Shown piece by piece: positions 46,053 through 55,227 of a DNA stretch of 64,000 bases. Each line of letters opens with the position of its first letter. Position 1 is the stretch's first letter. A program made the position numbers and the translations under genes. Below the pieces are notes generated by a model. It had not been told where the DNA came from. It made no database searches and worked only from the letters and a program-made list of their open reading frames with translations. The DNA is taken from contig NZ_JAQQXR010000001.1 in NCBI RefSeq assembly GCF_028595325.1, positions 620,001 to 684,000 on the forward strand, written 5' to 3'. Source of the DNA: Janthinobacterium fluminis (lineage in GTDB: Bacteria > Pseudomonadota > Gammaproteobacteria > Burkholderiales > Burkholderiaceae_D).

Positions 46053-46088
46053 ATGCCGCTGAACTCAGGTTCAGCGGCATTTTTTTTC
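46053..46088 (+). terminator. intrinsic terminator of the OPT gene
   Basis: 11-bp perfect stem ATGCCGCTGAA/TTCAGCGGCAT (46053-46080) with a 6-base loop and an eight-T run after it. A run of A before the stem makes it potentially bidirectional. Confidence 0.92.
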
Positions 46089-46165
46089 TTATGTCCCCGC
46101 CAAGTATGGAACTGCTTCCAACTGCCGAGGTCTTACTTATATGAGAACGACCTTGGGAGCAGTAA

Positions 46166-46285
46166 ATGAACGCGCGAGACTTCGAGAATCTCCTTGCCCA
46201 ACTTGACGCGCTGACCAAGCGGCAGCGCGAAAAAGTGCTCCGATTGCTAGGTTCGGCCTCACTGAAGAAGGGGCCGCCGAGCTAA
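46166..46285 (+). pseudogene. remnant of an IS1595-type transposase (N-terminal fragment)
   Basis: A 39-residue frame, MNARDFENLLAQLDALTKRQ then REKVLRLLG..., looks like the N-terminus of IS1595-family transposases, which normally continue to a Cys-rich zinc ribbon and a DDE domain of ~300 residues. Here it stops at TAA 46283-46285; a second frame (AAELIESAAKRKLDIC) appears to continue the family pattern for ~15 residues, suggesting a frameshift, after which similarity is lost. The remaining bases up to 46445 show no gene. No terminal inverted repeats were identified. Confidence 0.5.
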
Positions 46286-46445
46286 TTGAAAGCGCGGCGA
46301 AGCGCAAGCTAGATATTTGCAAGGCTGCGCAGATGGCCGGCAACGCTATCGCTGCGTTGCCGGCAAGAGGACGGCGGATGCCGGCTTGGCAGGGGGCGGC
46401 GCCCCGCAGTAAGGGCGGGCCATGGATAGCCGCCTGGCAGTAGTC

Positions 46446-46476
46446 AAAAAAAACGGCGGCCCGCAAAGGCCGCCGT
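46446..46476 (-). terminator. intrinsic terminator of the POT transporter gene
   Basis: ACGGCGGCC/GGCCGCCGT 9-bp stem (46453-46461 and 46468-46476). On the minus strand it is followed by seven or eight T, 27 bases after the POT stop codon. Confidence 0.88.
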
Positions 46477-46502
46477 TGTCGTTTCCAGCGTAGCGCCGGC
46501 GT

Positions 46503-48008
46503 TTATTTGACGCCGTGCATCAGTTTGTTGATCAGCGGTGCGATCAGGAACAGGATCGCGCCGGCGATTGCCAGCGACCAGAAGCCCGATGTGTAGCCGG
46601 CCAGCGCCGACGTCACGGACAGACCGCTTTCGCCGCTGACGTAGCTGGCGAAGATGCCCGACAGGTTGTTGCCGATGCCGGTGGACAGGAACCAGCCGCC
46701 CATGCCCAGGCCAACCAGGCGCACAGGAGCCAGTTTGGTGACCATCGACAGGCCGATAGGGGACAGGCACAGTTCGCCGATGGACTGGATCACGTAGACC
46801 AGGAACAGGGTCCAGAAGGGGATTTTATTGCCGACGTCGACCAGGTTCGACAGCGCGTAGATCAGCAAACCGAAGGCGGCCGCGTTGCCCAGCAGGCCCA
46901 GGCCGAATTTGCGCGGGATGGACGGGTTGGCGCCGCGGCGGCCCAGCAGGATCCAGACGAAGGCGATGACAGGCGCGAAGGCGATGATGGCGATCGAGTT
47001 GACGCTCTGGAACCAGGCGGTCGGGAAGACGAAGCCGCCCAGTTTGCGGTCGACGATGTTTTCCGCCAGGAAGGTGAACGAGCTGCCGGCCTGCTCAAAG
47101 AACATCCAGAACAGGATGTTGAAGGTGAAAATGAGCAGCATGGCGATGACCTTGTCGCGCGCGACCTTGCCGTTTTTGATGCCTTCGACCAGCAGCATGA
47201 CGCTCAGGCCGATGAACAGCACCGACAGCACATATTGCAGATTGGTGGCGCCGACGGCCAGCAGGAAGTACACCAGCGGAATCACGACCAGCGCGCCGAT
47301 GGTCACATAGGCCATGCGCAGGCGGCTTTGCGCTTGCGGTTCCGGGGCGCCTATGCCTTGCAGCGAGCGGCGGCCGATGGCGAACCACACCAGGCTGATC
47401 AGCATGCCGATGCCGGCCGAAATGAACACCACCTTATAGGCGGGCATGCCGTTGCTGCCGAAGATGTGTTGCGCCAACACCTGGGTGAACAGGGGGGCCA
47501 GGAAGGCGCCCATGTTGATGCCCATGTAGAAGATGGTGAAACCGCTGTCGCGGCGCGTGTCGGCGGTGCTGTAGAGCTTGCCAACCATGGTCGAGATGTT
47601 CGGCTTGAACATGCCGTTGCCGACGATGATGGTGGCCAGGCCCAGCTTGAAGACGTCCGGGTCGGGGATCGAGATGGCGAACAGGCCGATGGCCATGAAG
47701 CAGGCGCCGATCAGGATCGAGCGCTGGTAACCGATGACGCGGTCGGCGATGTAGCCGCCGAACAGGGCGCCGGCGTACACCAGCGCCAGGTAGGAGCCAT
47801 AGGTGAGGTTGGCGACGGCCTCGCCGGAGGCGTCGCCGCCGTGGAATTGGGCGACGATGTAGAGCACCAGGGCCCAGCGAATGCCGTAGAACGCGAAGCG
47901 CTCCCAGAACTCGGTCATGAACAACATCCACAGTGGGCTAGGGTGACCCATAATCTGCTTAAACTCGGGAAGGGTGGCTTCCTTGGTTGACGTAGTAGCA
48001 CCGCTCAT
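46503..48008 (-). CDS. POT/PTR-family proton-dependent peptide transporter
   Basis: 501 residues, 12-14 helices. The N-terminal ExxERF motif is present (FMTEFWERFAFYGIRWALVL), with the PTR signature regions GGYIADRVIGYQRSI and MGINMGAFLAPLF. Imports di-/tripeptides with protons, like E. coli DtpA-D. Ribosome-binding site AGGAGA before ATG 48008; a TATAAA hexamer about 30 bases upstream could be its -10. Convergent with the OPT transporter across the IS remnant, putting two peptide importers side by side. Confidence 0.95.
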   Translation of the reverse strand: MSGATTSTKEATLPEFKQIMGHPSPLWMLFMTEFWERFAFYGIRWALVLYIVAQFHGGDASGEAVANLTYGSYLALVYAGALFGGYIADRVIGYQRSILIGACFMAIGLFAISIPDPDVFKLGLATIIVGNGMFKPNISTMVGKLYSTADTRRDSGFTIFYMGINMGAFLAPLFTQVLAQHIFGSNGMPAYKVVFISAGIGMLISLVWFAIGRRSLQGIGAPEPQAQSRLRMAYVTIGALVVIPLVYFLLAVGATNLQYVLSVLFIGLSVMLLVEGIKNGKVARDKVIAMLLIFTFNILFWMFFEQAGSSFTFLAENIVDRKLGGFVFPTAWFQSVNSIAIIAFAPVIAFVWILLGRRGANPSIPRKFGLGLLGNAAAFGLLIYALSNLVDVGNKIPFWTLFLVYVIQSIGELCLSPIGLSMVTKLAPVRLVGLGMGGWFLSTGIGNNLSGIFASYVSGESGLSVTSALAGYTSGFWSLAIAGAILFLIAPLINKLMHGVK

Positions 48009-48350
48009 GCGGTTTCTCCTGAAAAATTTTTATAGTGGATAAAAAATATGGATGCACCGGACGGGGGTGGAAGCTCTGTTGAAGCACCATTGTCGCCGGA
48101 ATGTTCCAATAGGCAGGCATTCTAATCTACAAATTGCCGTAGGCGAAGATTTCCCTTTGCATAATCAAGAATGCCTTAATCATATCGTTGCAAATGCGGC
48201 CACGACGGGCGGCGCGGCCGGGTATTTTCCGCATTTGCGGGCCACAACCGGGCCGACTTGTCGTATATTGGCATTGCAATCTCATCACTGGAAGGGGGAC
48301 GGGGCACCGCCGCGCCTTCCGGAATCGCATTCTTAAAGGATTTTCGCATC
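48009..48350. other. divergent intergenic region between POT transporter and ppnN
   Basis: 342 bases without a credible gene. The left end is AT-rich (TATAAA at about 48026-48031 on the minus strand, a possible POT -10). A GCAAATGCGG/CCGCATTTGC inverted repeat (about 48189-48198 and 48228-48237) flanks a GC-rich centre and may be a stem or a regulator site. AAAGGA at 48335-48340 is the ppnN ribosome-binding site. Confidence 0.5.
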
Positions 48351-49721
48351 ATGGAACATGACGTTGTCGATACCCTGGTTTCGCCGGAGGGCCGCCTGGA
48401 CGTGCTCTCCAAAACGGAAGTGAATAAATTGCTCGACACCAGTCAGGGCGGCCTCTACAACACCTTCCGCAATTGCGCGCTGGCCGTACTCAATTGCGGC
48501 AGCACCATCGACGACGGCAAGGAATTGCTGGAACGCTATCAATCCTTCGACATCAGCATCATCCAGCGCGAGCGCGGCATCAAGCTGGAAATCAAGGGTG
48601 CGCCGGCGATCGCCTTCGTCGACGGCAAAATGATCAAGGGCATTCACGAGCACCTGTTCGCCGTGCTGCGCGACATCATCTTCGTCAGCGACGAGGTGAC
48701 GGGCAACCCGAAATTCGACCTGGCCACGACCGAGGGCGTGACGGACGCCGTGTTCCACATCCTGCGCAACGCCAACGTGCTGCAGACGCAGCTGAACCCG
48801 AACCTGGTGGTTTGCTGGGGCGGCCACTCGATCAACCGGGCCGAATACAATTACTCGAAGGAAGTGGGCTACCAGATGGGCTTGCGCGGCCTCGACATCT
48901 GCACCGGCTGCGGCCCGGGCGCGATGAAGGGCCCGATGAAGGGCGCCACCATCGGCCACGCCAAGCAGCGCCTGCAAACGGGGCGCTACCTGGGCATCAC
49001 CGAGCCGGGCATCATTGCCGCCGAATCGCCGAATCCCATCGTCAACGACCTGGTCATCATGCCGGACATCGAAAAACGCCTGGAAGCCTTCGTGCGCGCC
49101 GGCCACGGCATCGTCGTCTTCCCCGGCGGCGCCGGCACGGCCGAGGAGATACTGTACATTCTCGGCATCCTGCTGCACCCGGACAACGCCGGCATGCCCT
49201 TCCCGCTGATCTTCACGGGACCGGAAACGTCGCGCGAGTATTTCGTCCAGATCAACCAGTTCATCAGCGACACGCTGGGGCCGGACGCGCAACTGCGCTA
49301 CAAGATCATCATCGACGATCCGGAACTGGTGGCGCGCGAAATGCAGGACGGCATTAAACAAGTCCGCGAATTCCGCAAGGCCCACAGCGACGCCTATTAC
49401 TTCAACTGGCTGCTGAAGATCGACCGCGAGTTCCAGCGGCCGTTCGCGCCGACGCATGAAAACATGCGCAACCTGAGCCTGCACAAGAACCAGGAAACGC
49501 ACTTGCTGGCGGCGAACCTGCGGCGCGCCTTCTCGGGCGTGGTGGCGGGCAACGTCAAGGACGAAGGCATACGGGCCATCGAAAAATACGGCCACTTCGA
49601 AATCCACGGCGACGCCGCCATCATGGGGCCGATGGACGCCTTGCTGTCCTCCTTCGTCGCGCAGCACCGCATGAAACTGGCGGGCAAGGCCTACACGCCT
49701 TGCTACCGGGTCATCCAGTAA
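48351..49721 (+). CDS. ppnN: nucleotide 5'-monophosphate nucleosidase PpnN
   Basis: 456 residues from ATG 48351, the same length as E. coli PpnN (YgdH, 454). The LOG-family motif PGGxGTxxE is FPGGAGTAEEI (about 259), with GGHSINRAEYNYSKEVGYQ (about 155) before it. It cleaves purine and pyrimidine nucleoside monophosphates to base and ribose-5-phosphate and, in E. coli, is stimulated by (p)ppGpp. The upstream in-frame extension to 48258 lacks family similarity. Confidence 0.95.
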   Translation: MEHDVVDTLVSPEGRLDVLSKTEVNKLLDTSQGGLYNTFRNCALAVLNCGSTIDDGKELLERYQSFDISIIQRERGIKLEIKGAPAIAFVDGKMIKGIHEHLFAVLRDIIFVSDEVTGNPKFDLATTEGVTDAVFHILRNANVLQTQLNPNLVVCWGGHSINRAEYNYSKEVGYQMGLRGLDICTGCGPGAMKGPMKGATIGHAKQRLQTGRYLGITEPGIIAAESPNPIVNDLVIMPDIEKRLEAFVRAGHGIVVFPGGAGTAEEILYILGILLHPDNAGMPFPLIFTGPETSREYFVQINQFISDTLGPDAQLRYKIIIDDPELVAREMQDGIKQVREFRKAHSDAYYFNWLLKIDREFQRPFAPTHENMRNLSLHKNQETHLLAANLRRAFSGVVAGNVKDEGIRAIEKYGHFEIHGDAAIMGPMDALLSSFVAQHRMKLAGKAYTPCYRVIQ

Positions 49722-49727
49722 ACCACC

Positions 49728-49794
49728 AGCTGGGGACAGACCACGATTTCCGAGAAAGCTTTCTCGGAAATCGTGGTCTGTCCCCAGCTTTTTT
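49728..49794. repeat. perfect 62-bp palindrome (REP-like, GGGGACAGACC type), copy 2
   Basis: Bases 49728-49789 are a perfect palindrome centred between 49758 and 49759, containing the same 20-base arm as the repeat at 6689. It is followed by six T, so transcripts of ppnN would form a 31-bp hairpin with a U tail, and it may double as a terminator. Confidence 0.92.
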
Positions 49795-49798
49795 GCGG

Positions 49799-51442
49799 CT
49801 AGGCGTCGGGCGCCAGTTCGAAGCGCCAGCCGCTGTCTGTCCAGCGCAGGCGGTGCGTCAGTCCCAGTGCCGCGAGAAAGTGCTCGTCGTGGGAAACGAC
49901 GACGATGGCGCCGGGGAAGTCGGCCAGCGCCGCTTCGAATGCGAGTATCGATTCAAGGTCGAGGTGGTTGCTCGGTTCGTCGAGCAGCAGTAGCTGGGCC
50001 GGGTGCTTGCGCCAGAGCGCGCATGCGGTGGCCGCTTTGAGGCGTTCGCCGCCGCTGAGCTTGCCGATGGGCTGGGTCACGCGCATCGCGTCGAGCCGCA
50101 GCAGCGCCAGCCGGGTGCGCAGCTCGCTTTCCGGCAGCGGCGTGTCGAGGACGGCGAGTTGTTCGATGAGCGAGAGCGCCGGGTCCAGCGACGCCAGTTG
50201 CTGGTCTAGGTAGGCGCTGGGCACGTGGGTCGTGCATAGGCCGTGTTCGGGCAGCAGTTCGCCCGCCAGCATGCGCAGCAAAGTCGTCTTGCCGCAGCCG
50301 TTGGGGCCGGTGACGGCAACCCGGGCCGGCCCGCTCAGGGTCCAGTCGATGCGCGCGGCGGGGTCGTGCTCGGCCAGCCACGGCAGCCGCGCTCCGCTCA
50401 GTTCGAGCACGCGCTTGTGCGACGCAACGCCAGCTTCCGGCAGCGACAGCAGGACCGCTTCCTTGTCCAGCACGCGCGCCGCCGCTTCGCGCACGCGCAT
50501 GCGCAAGTCGTCCTTGAGCGTTTGCTGCTGTTTGCGCACCTGCCCCATGATTTCCTTGGCCGCATTCTTCATGCCGTAGCGCTCGGGGCGGGAGACGTTG
50601 GCCGTGTCCGCGTTCTTGCGCGAGACGGCGGCGCGGCGCTGTATCGTGTCGTGTTCGCGCTGCAGGCGCTGTTGTTGTCGCCGTTGTTCGGTGCGCGCAT
50701 GGTCGAGCGCGGCGACGGCGGCGCCGTCTTCGCTGGCCCGTTGCGCCCGGTAGGCCGTGTAGTTGCCGCCGTAGTTGCGCAGGCCGGCGGGGGTGACTTC
50801 GACGATGCGGCCCACATGGGCCAGCAAGTGCCGGTCGTGGCTGATGATGACGACGCCGCCTTGCCAGCGCCCGAGCATGTCCAGCAGCCAGGCGCGCCCC
50901 GCGCCGTCGAGGTGGTTGCTCGGTTCATCGAGGACCAGCAAGGCCGCGCCGGACAGGAAGGCGCCCAGCAAGGCGATGCGCGCGCGCTGGCCGCCGCTCA
51001 GGCCATGCGCGGCGGAGCGCGCGTGCAATCCGGGAAAGCCGGCGTCGGACAGGGCTTGCTGGAATTGTCCGGCCAGCTCCCAGCGCTCGCCGACGCGCTC
51101 GATGTCGTCCGTGTCGGCCGCGCCCCGCGCCAGGCGATCGAGGGCGTCCAGGGTTCCCGCCATGCCGGCCAGTTGCGCCACGGTTTCGCCGGGAACGGCA
51201 AGGCTGTGCTGGGATAGGTAGGCGATTGCGCCGTTGCGCGCAACGCTGCCGGAGCTCGGCTGGAGTTGGCCCGCGATGAGGCGGCCGAGTACGCTTTTTC
51301 CCAGGCCGTTACGGCCCACGATGCCTGTCGGCGTGTGGTCGATCGTCAGGTCGACGGCATGGAACAGCGTAAAGCCGTCGGCGAATTGAAAACTGAGCTG
51401 GCGCAGGGCGGCCAGGTAAGACAGACGCGAGACATAAGTCAT
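49799..51442 (-). CDS. ABC-F family ATPase
   Basis: 547 residues from ATG 51442, preceded by GGAGG at five bases; ATG 51466 is rejected. Two ABC domains without transmembrane helices: Walker A GRNGLGKSVL and GPNGCGKTTLL, signatures LSGGQRARIA and LSGGERLKAA, and LDEPSNHLD in both. A charged inter-domain linker with many Arg/Gln (HARTEQRRQQQRLQREHD) fits ABC-F proteins, which act on the ribosome (translation factors or antibiotic-protection proteins). It is not close to EttA or Uup by length. The leader is ~120 bases. Confidence 0.88.
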   Translation of the reverse strand: MTYVSRLSYLAALRQLSFQFADGFTLFHAVDLTIDHTPTGIVGRNGLGKSVLGRLIAGQLQPSSGSVARNGAIAYLSQHSLAVPGETVAQLAGMAGTLDALDRLARGAADTDDIERVGERWELAGQFQQALSDAGFPGLHARSAAHGLSGGQRARIALLGAFLSGAALLVLDEPSNHLDGAGRAWLLDMLGRWQGGVVIISHDRHLLAHVGRIVEVTPAGLRNYGGNYTAYRAQRASEDGAAVAALDHARTEQRRQQQRLQREHDTIQRRAAVSRKNADTANVSRPERYGMKNAAKEIMGQVRKQQQTLKDDLRMRVREAAARVLDKEAVLLSLPEAGVASHKRVLELSGARLPWLAEHDPAARIDWTLSGPARVAVTGPNGCGKTTLLRMLAGELLPEHGLCTTHVPSAYLDQQLASLDPALSLIEQLAVLDTPLPESELRTRLALLRLDAMRVTQPIGKLSGGERLKAATACALWRKHPAQLLLLDEPSNHLDLESILAFEAALADFPGAIVVVSHDEHFLAALGLTHRLRWTDSGWRFELAPDA

Positions 51443-51563
51443 CCGCACCTCCGGAAAAATGGGCAATCAATGCCGCCGGCGCGCCTGAGGGCCGGGCGGT
51501 ATGGTTTTTTCGGGAAGGCTTATTGGTCCACTTTGTCTTCGGTCCTCGTTTGGGTGAGCGCGC

Positions 51564-51593
51564 AGTGTAGCACGCGCGCATCGGCGCTTGCAA
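51564..51593 (-). promoter_or_regulatory. possible promoter of the ABC-F gene
   Basis: On the minus strand TTGCAA (51588-51593), an 18-base spacer, TACACT (51564-51569). It would give a leader of about 115 bases before ATG 51442, long enough for translation-dependent attenuation as known for some ABC-F genes; no leader peptide was clearly identified. Confidence 0.35.
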
Positions 51594-51630
51594 GATGCGC
51601 AAGCATGTCGCCAATGTAACTGCTGGGCGT

Positions 51631-51666
51631 AAAAAAGCCGCCCGGTTGCGCCGGACGGCTTTTTTT
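51631..51666. terminator. bidirectional intrinsic terminator after lysS
   Basis: AAAAAAGCCGCCCGG, a short loop, CCGGACGGCTTTTTT: an imperfect GC stem flanked by A6 and T6, so it works on both strands. It lies 13 bases past the lysS stop and upstream of the ABC-F promoter. Confidence 0.88.
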
Positions 51667-51679
51667 ATGTGCGTCGCGT

Positions 51680-53209
51680 TTATTCTTCGCGGCGCAGGTG
51701 CGGGAACAGCAGCACGTCGCGGATGTTCGGCGAGTCGGTGATGATCATGATCAGGCGGTCGATGCCGATGCCGCAACCGCCGGCCGGCGGCATGCCGTAT
51801 TCCAGCGCGCGGATGTAGTCGGCGTCGTAGAACATCGCCTCTTCGTCGCCGGCGTCCTTGGCCGCCACTTGCGCCAGGAAGCGCGCCGACTGGTCTTCGG
51901 CGTCGTTCAGCTCGGAGAAGCCGTTGGCGATCTCGCGGCCGACCATGAACAGTTCGTAGCGCTCGGTGATGCCGGCCACCGTGTCCGAGGCGCGCGCCAG
52001 CGGCGACACTTCGACCGGGTAGTCGATGATGTAGGTCGGTTCCCACAGCTGGGCCTCGGCCGTTTCCTCGAACAGCGCCAGTTGCAGCGCGCCCAGGCCG
52101 GCGTGCGCGTGCGGCTTGACGCCGAACTTGAGCAGCTCGGCCTTGATGAACTCGGCGTCGTGCAGTTGCTCGTTGGTGTAGTGCGGCGCGTACTTGTTGA
52201 TCGCGCCGACGATGGTCAGGCGGTGGAAGGGCTTGGCCAGGTCCAGCTCGCGGCCGCCGTAGGTCAGCGTCGCGGTGCCGTGGGCGTCGACGGCGGCCTG
52301 GCGGATGACCGCCTCGGTGAAGTCCATCAACCACTTGTAGTCGGTGTAGGCGGCGTAGAATTCCATCATCGTGAATTCCGGATTGTGACGGATCGACACG
52401 CCTTCGTTGCGGAAGTTGCGGTTGATCTCGAAGACGCGGTCAAAGCCGCCCACCACCAGGCGCTTCAGGTACAGCTCGGGCGCGATGCGCAGGAACATCT
52501 GCATGTCGAGCGCGTTGTGGTGGGTGGTGAAGGGCTTGGCCGCCGCGCCGCCGGGGATGGTGTGCAGCATCGGCGTTTCCACTTCCATGAACTCGTTCTT
52601 TTCCATGAAGCGGCGGATCGACGCGATGGCGGCGGTGCGCGCCTTGAAGGTGCGGCGCGTGTCTTCGTTCATGATCAGGTCGACGTAGCGCTGGCGGTAC
52701 TTGGTTTCCTGGTCGGCCAGGCCGTGGAATTTGTCCGGCAGCGGACGCAGCGACTTGGTGATCAGGCGCAGTTCGCTGACCTTGACCGTCAGTTCGTCGG
52801 TCTTGGTCTTGAACAGCGTGCCGGTCACGCCGAGGATGTCGCCCAGGTCGTAGTGGTGCAGCGCGGCCATCGCCGCTTCGCCGGTCAGGTCGAGCGTGGC
52901 GTAAATCTGGATGCGGCCGTCGGCCTTCGCGCCGGAGGCGTCCTGCAGCGTGGCGAAGGCGGCTTTTTTGCCGGCTTCGCGCTTCAGCATCATGCGGCCG
53001 GCCAGCACCACCGTCACCGGCTCGGCTTCCAGTTCTTCGCGCGTCTTGGCGCCGTACTGCAGATGCAGGTCGGCGGCCTTGTGCTGCGGGCGGAAATCGT
53101 TCGGGAAGGCGACGCCTTCGGCGCGCAGCGCGGCCAGCTTGGCGCGGCGCTCGGCGATGATTTTGTTCTCGTCCGGCGCTGCGGCTTGTTCTTGGATATC
53201 CGTTGTCAT
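51680..53209 (-). CDS. lysS: lysyl-tRNA synthetase (class II)
   Basis: 509 residues. An N-terminal OB-fold anticodon-binding domain (about 60-180) precedes a class II catalytic core: motif 2 [20 protein letters not shown] (about 265) and motif 3 [11 protein letters not shown] (about 489). Charges tRNA-Lys. Last gene of prfB-HAD-lysS; prfB-lysS linkage is conserved in proteobacteria. Confidence 0.97.
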   Translation of the reverse strand: MTTDIQEQAAAPDENKIIAERRAKLAALRAEGVAFPNDFRPQHKAADLHLQYGAKTREELEAEPVTVVLAGRMMLKREAGKKAAFATLQDASGAKADGRIQIYATLDLTGEAAMAALHHYDLGDILGVTGTLFKTKTDELTVKVSELRLITKSLRPLPDKFHGLADQETKYRQRYVDLIMNEDTRRTFKARTAAIASIRRFMEKNEFMEVETPMLHTIPGGAAAKPFTTHHNALDMQMFLRIAPELYLKRLVVGGFDRVFEINRNFRNEGVSIRHNPEFTMMEFYAAYTDYKWLMDFTEAVIRQAAVDAHGTATLTYGGRELDLAKPFHRLTIVGAINKYAPHYTNEQLHDAEFIKAELLKFGVKPHAHAGLGALQLALFEETAEAQLWEPTYIIDYPVEVSPLARASDTVAGITERYELFMVGREIANGFSELNDAEDQSARFLAQVAAKDAGDEEAMFYDADYIRALEYGMPPAGGCGIGIDRLIMIITDSPNIRDVLLFPHLRREE

Positions 53210-53228
53210 GTTGTTCTGTCTTAGGTAA

Positions 53229-53915
53229 TTAAATAATCGGTGCGGCCGGGGTGCTGGCGAACAGGCTGGCGATCGACAGCCCGCTGAAGTCCCTGGCGAC
53301 GCAAATGACGTTGTCGAACTGGGCGAAGGCTTCGGCCGGCAGCGTGGTGCTCAGGACCACCGCGCGCATGCCGGCGCGGCGCGCCGCCTCCACGCCCAGC
53401 GGCGCGTCCTCGAACACGATGCAGTGCTCGGGCAGGGCGCCGGCGCGCTCGGCCGCCATCAGGAACACGTCCGGATTCGGCTTGCCGCGCCGGACGTCGG
53501 CGGCGCCGACGATGGCGTCGAAGTGGCGCCGCAGGTCCAGCCCGTCCAGGGTGAAGGCGATGTTCTCGTCGGGCGCGGCGGTGCCGACCACCAGCGCGAC
53601 GCCGTCCTCGCGGGCGGCGCCGATGAGCGCGTCGAAACCGGCCACGGTGGCCAGGTGCGGCGCGTACAGCTCGCGGTAGACCGCCTCCTTCTCCGCCATC
53701 AGCGCCGCGTGGTCGGCGTCGCTGACGCTTTCGCCCAGGTAGCTGCGGATGATCTCGTGCCCCTGGCGGCCGGCCGTGCTGAGGAAGAAGGCGTCGGCGT
53801 CGAGCGCATGGCCGCGGCGCTGGAAAAACGTCATCCAGGAGCGGGTGTGGAAAGCCATGTTGTCGACGATCGTGCCATCCATGTCGAAGATGAACGCGCG
53901 CTGCGGAGAAGTCAT
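53229..53915 (-). CDS. HAD-IA family phosphatase (beta-phosphoglucomutase-like)
   Basis: 228 residues. HAD motif [10 protein letters not shown] (nucleophile Asp about 10), a helical cap, motif II T in VVGTAAP, motif III K in [10 protein letters not shown] and motif [13 protein letters not shown]. It may hydrolyse sugar phosphates or similar metabolites; substrate unknown. It begins 3 bases after the prfB stop and ends 19 bases before lysS, so it is part of that operon, an insertion relative to E. coli. Confidence 0.9.
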   Translation of the reverse strand: MTSPQRAFIFDMDGTIVDNMAFHTRSWMTFFQRRGHALDADAFFLSTAGRQGHEIIRSYLGESVSDADHAALMAEKEAVYRELYAPHLATVAGFDALIGAAREDGVALVVGTAAPDENIAFTLDGLDLRRHFDAIVGAADVRRGKPNPDVFLMAAERAGALPEHCIVFEDAPLGVEAARRAGMRAVVLSTTLPAEAFAQFDNVICVARDFSGLSIASLFASTPAAPII

Positions 53916-53918
53916 CGC

Positions 53919-55023
53919 TTATACGCCCTGTTTGAGCGAGGCGGAGATGAACTCGTCGATATCGCCGTCCAGCACGCCCTTGGTGTTGCCCGTCTCGAAA
54001 CCGGTGCGCAAATCCTTGATGCGCGACTGGTCCAGCACGTAGGAGCGGATCTGGTGGCCCCAGCCGACGTCGGTCTTCGAGTCTTCCAGCTTCTGCTGCT
54101 CGCTCATACGCTTGCGCAGCTCGTGCTCGTACAGGCGCGACTTCAGCATCTCCATCGCCTCGGCGCGGTTGCGGTGCTGGCTGCGGTCGTTCTGGCACTG
54201 CACCACGATGCCGGTGGGCGCGTGCGTCATGCGGACGGCGGAGTCGGTTTTGTTGATGTGCTGACCGCCGGCGCCGGACGCGCGATAGGTGTCGACGCGG
54301 ATATCGGCCGGATTGACGTCGATCTCGATCGAATCATCCACCTCCGGGTAGACGAACAGGCTGGTGAACGAGGTGTGGCGGCCGTTGGCCGAATCGAAGG
54401 GCGACTTGCGCACCAGGCGATGGACCCCGGTTTCCGTGCGCAGGAAGCCATAGGCGTGATCGCCCTCGACCTTCAGCGTGGCGGTCTTGATGCCGGCGAC
54501 CTCGCCCTCGGACTGCTCCAGGATCTCGACCTTGAAACCCTTGCGCTCGCAATAGCGCAGATACTGGCGCAACAGCATCGACGCCCAATCCTGCGCCTCG
54601 GTGCCGCCGGCGCCGGCCTGGATGTCGATAAAGCAGTTGTTCGGGTCCATCGGATTGTTGAACATCCGGCGGAACTCCATGCCCTCGATGACCTTCTTGA
54701 TGTCCTCGACGTCGCCGATGATCGCTTCGAGCGTGTCGTCGTCCTGCTCCTCGCGCGCCATGGCGAACAAATCGCCGGTGTCGCGCAGATCGGCGTCGGC
54801 CTTGGTCAGCGCGAAGACGATCGCCTCCAGCGCCTTCTTTTCCTTGCCCAGATCCTGGGCGCGCTTCGGATCGTTCCAGACGGTAGGATCCTCTAATTCC
54901 TCGTTTACCTGCTCAAGCTTCTCTGACTTTTTATCGAAGTCAAAGATACCTCCGAAGTTCGGCTTCGCGCGTCGTGAGATCGGCGAGCAGGGCGGAGAGG
55001 GAGTTGATGCGTTCGGCTTCCAT
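53919..55023 (-). CDS. prfB: peptide chain release factor 2, programmed +1 frameshift
   Basis: Translation starts at ATG 55023; the first 27 codons end RRYL, then TGA at 54940-54942. A +1 shift at CTT-TGA-C continues in the frame that stops at 53919, giving 367 residues (E. coli 365). RF2 reads UGA/UAA: the recognition tripeptide SPF is in [10 protein letters not shown] and the peptidyl-hydrolysis GGQ in [11 protein letters not shown]. The in-frame TGA lets RF2 levels control their own synthesis. An annotation starting at the internal ATG 54770 would lose ~84 residues. Confidence 0.96.
54939..54951 (-). promoter_or_regulatory. prfB programmed frameshift site
   Basis: Coding strand reads CGG AGG TAT CTT TGA C. 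The AGG TAT CTT TGAC core matches the E. coli site, with GGAGG acting as the stimulatory Shine-Dalgarno-like element just upstream of the slippery CTT. Confidence 0.95.
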
Positions 55024-55078
55024 GATGGCGGTCTTCTATGGTGAAATCAAACCTTACATTATACGCGAGCGCAAGACT

Positions 55079-55180
55079 GGGGTCAGGTCTAGACATGGCG
55101 GTTTTCTGGATTTTTATGCAGTTAATGGATTGCAAAGGCGTTGTTTTTCGGCGAAAACCGCCATGTCTAGACCTGACCCC
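55079..55180. repeat. 28-bp perfect inverted repeat (GGGGTCAGGTC type), copy 3
   Basis: Left arm 55079-55106 begins GGGGTCAGGTCTAGACATGG; the right arm 55153-55180 is its exact complement. The 46-base interior is AT-rich. It lies between the starts of the divergent prfB and cpdB genes, 55 bases upstream of prfB. The outer ends resemble the GGGGACAGACC repeats, but the body is different, so it may be a separate family. Confidence 0.88.
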
Positions 55181-55227
55181 AATGTTGGTATTATGCTGCC
55201 GTCATTTTTCCTTTCCCGGATTCGATT

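Noticed and set aside
43831-46218. Long open frame (795 codons) opposite the OPT transporter
   Set aside because: His/Gln/Arg/Gly-rich antisense shadow of a clear transporter.
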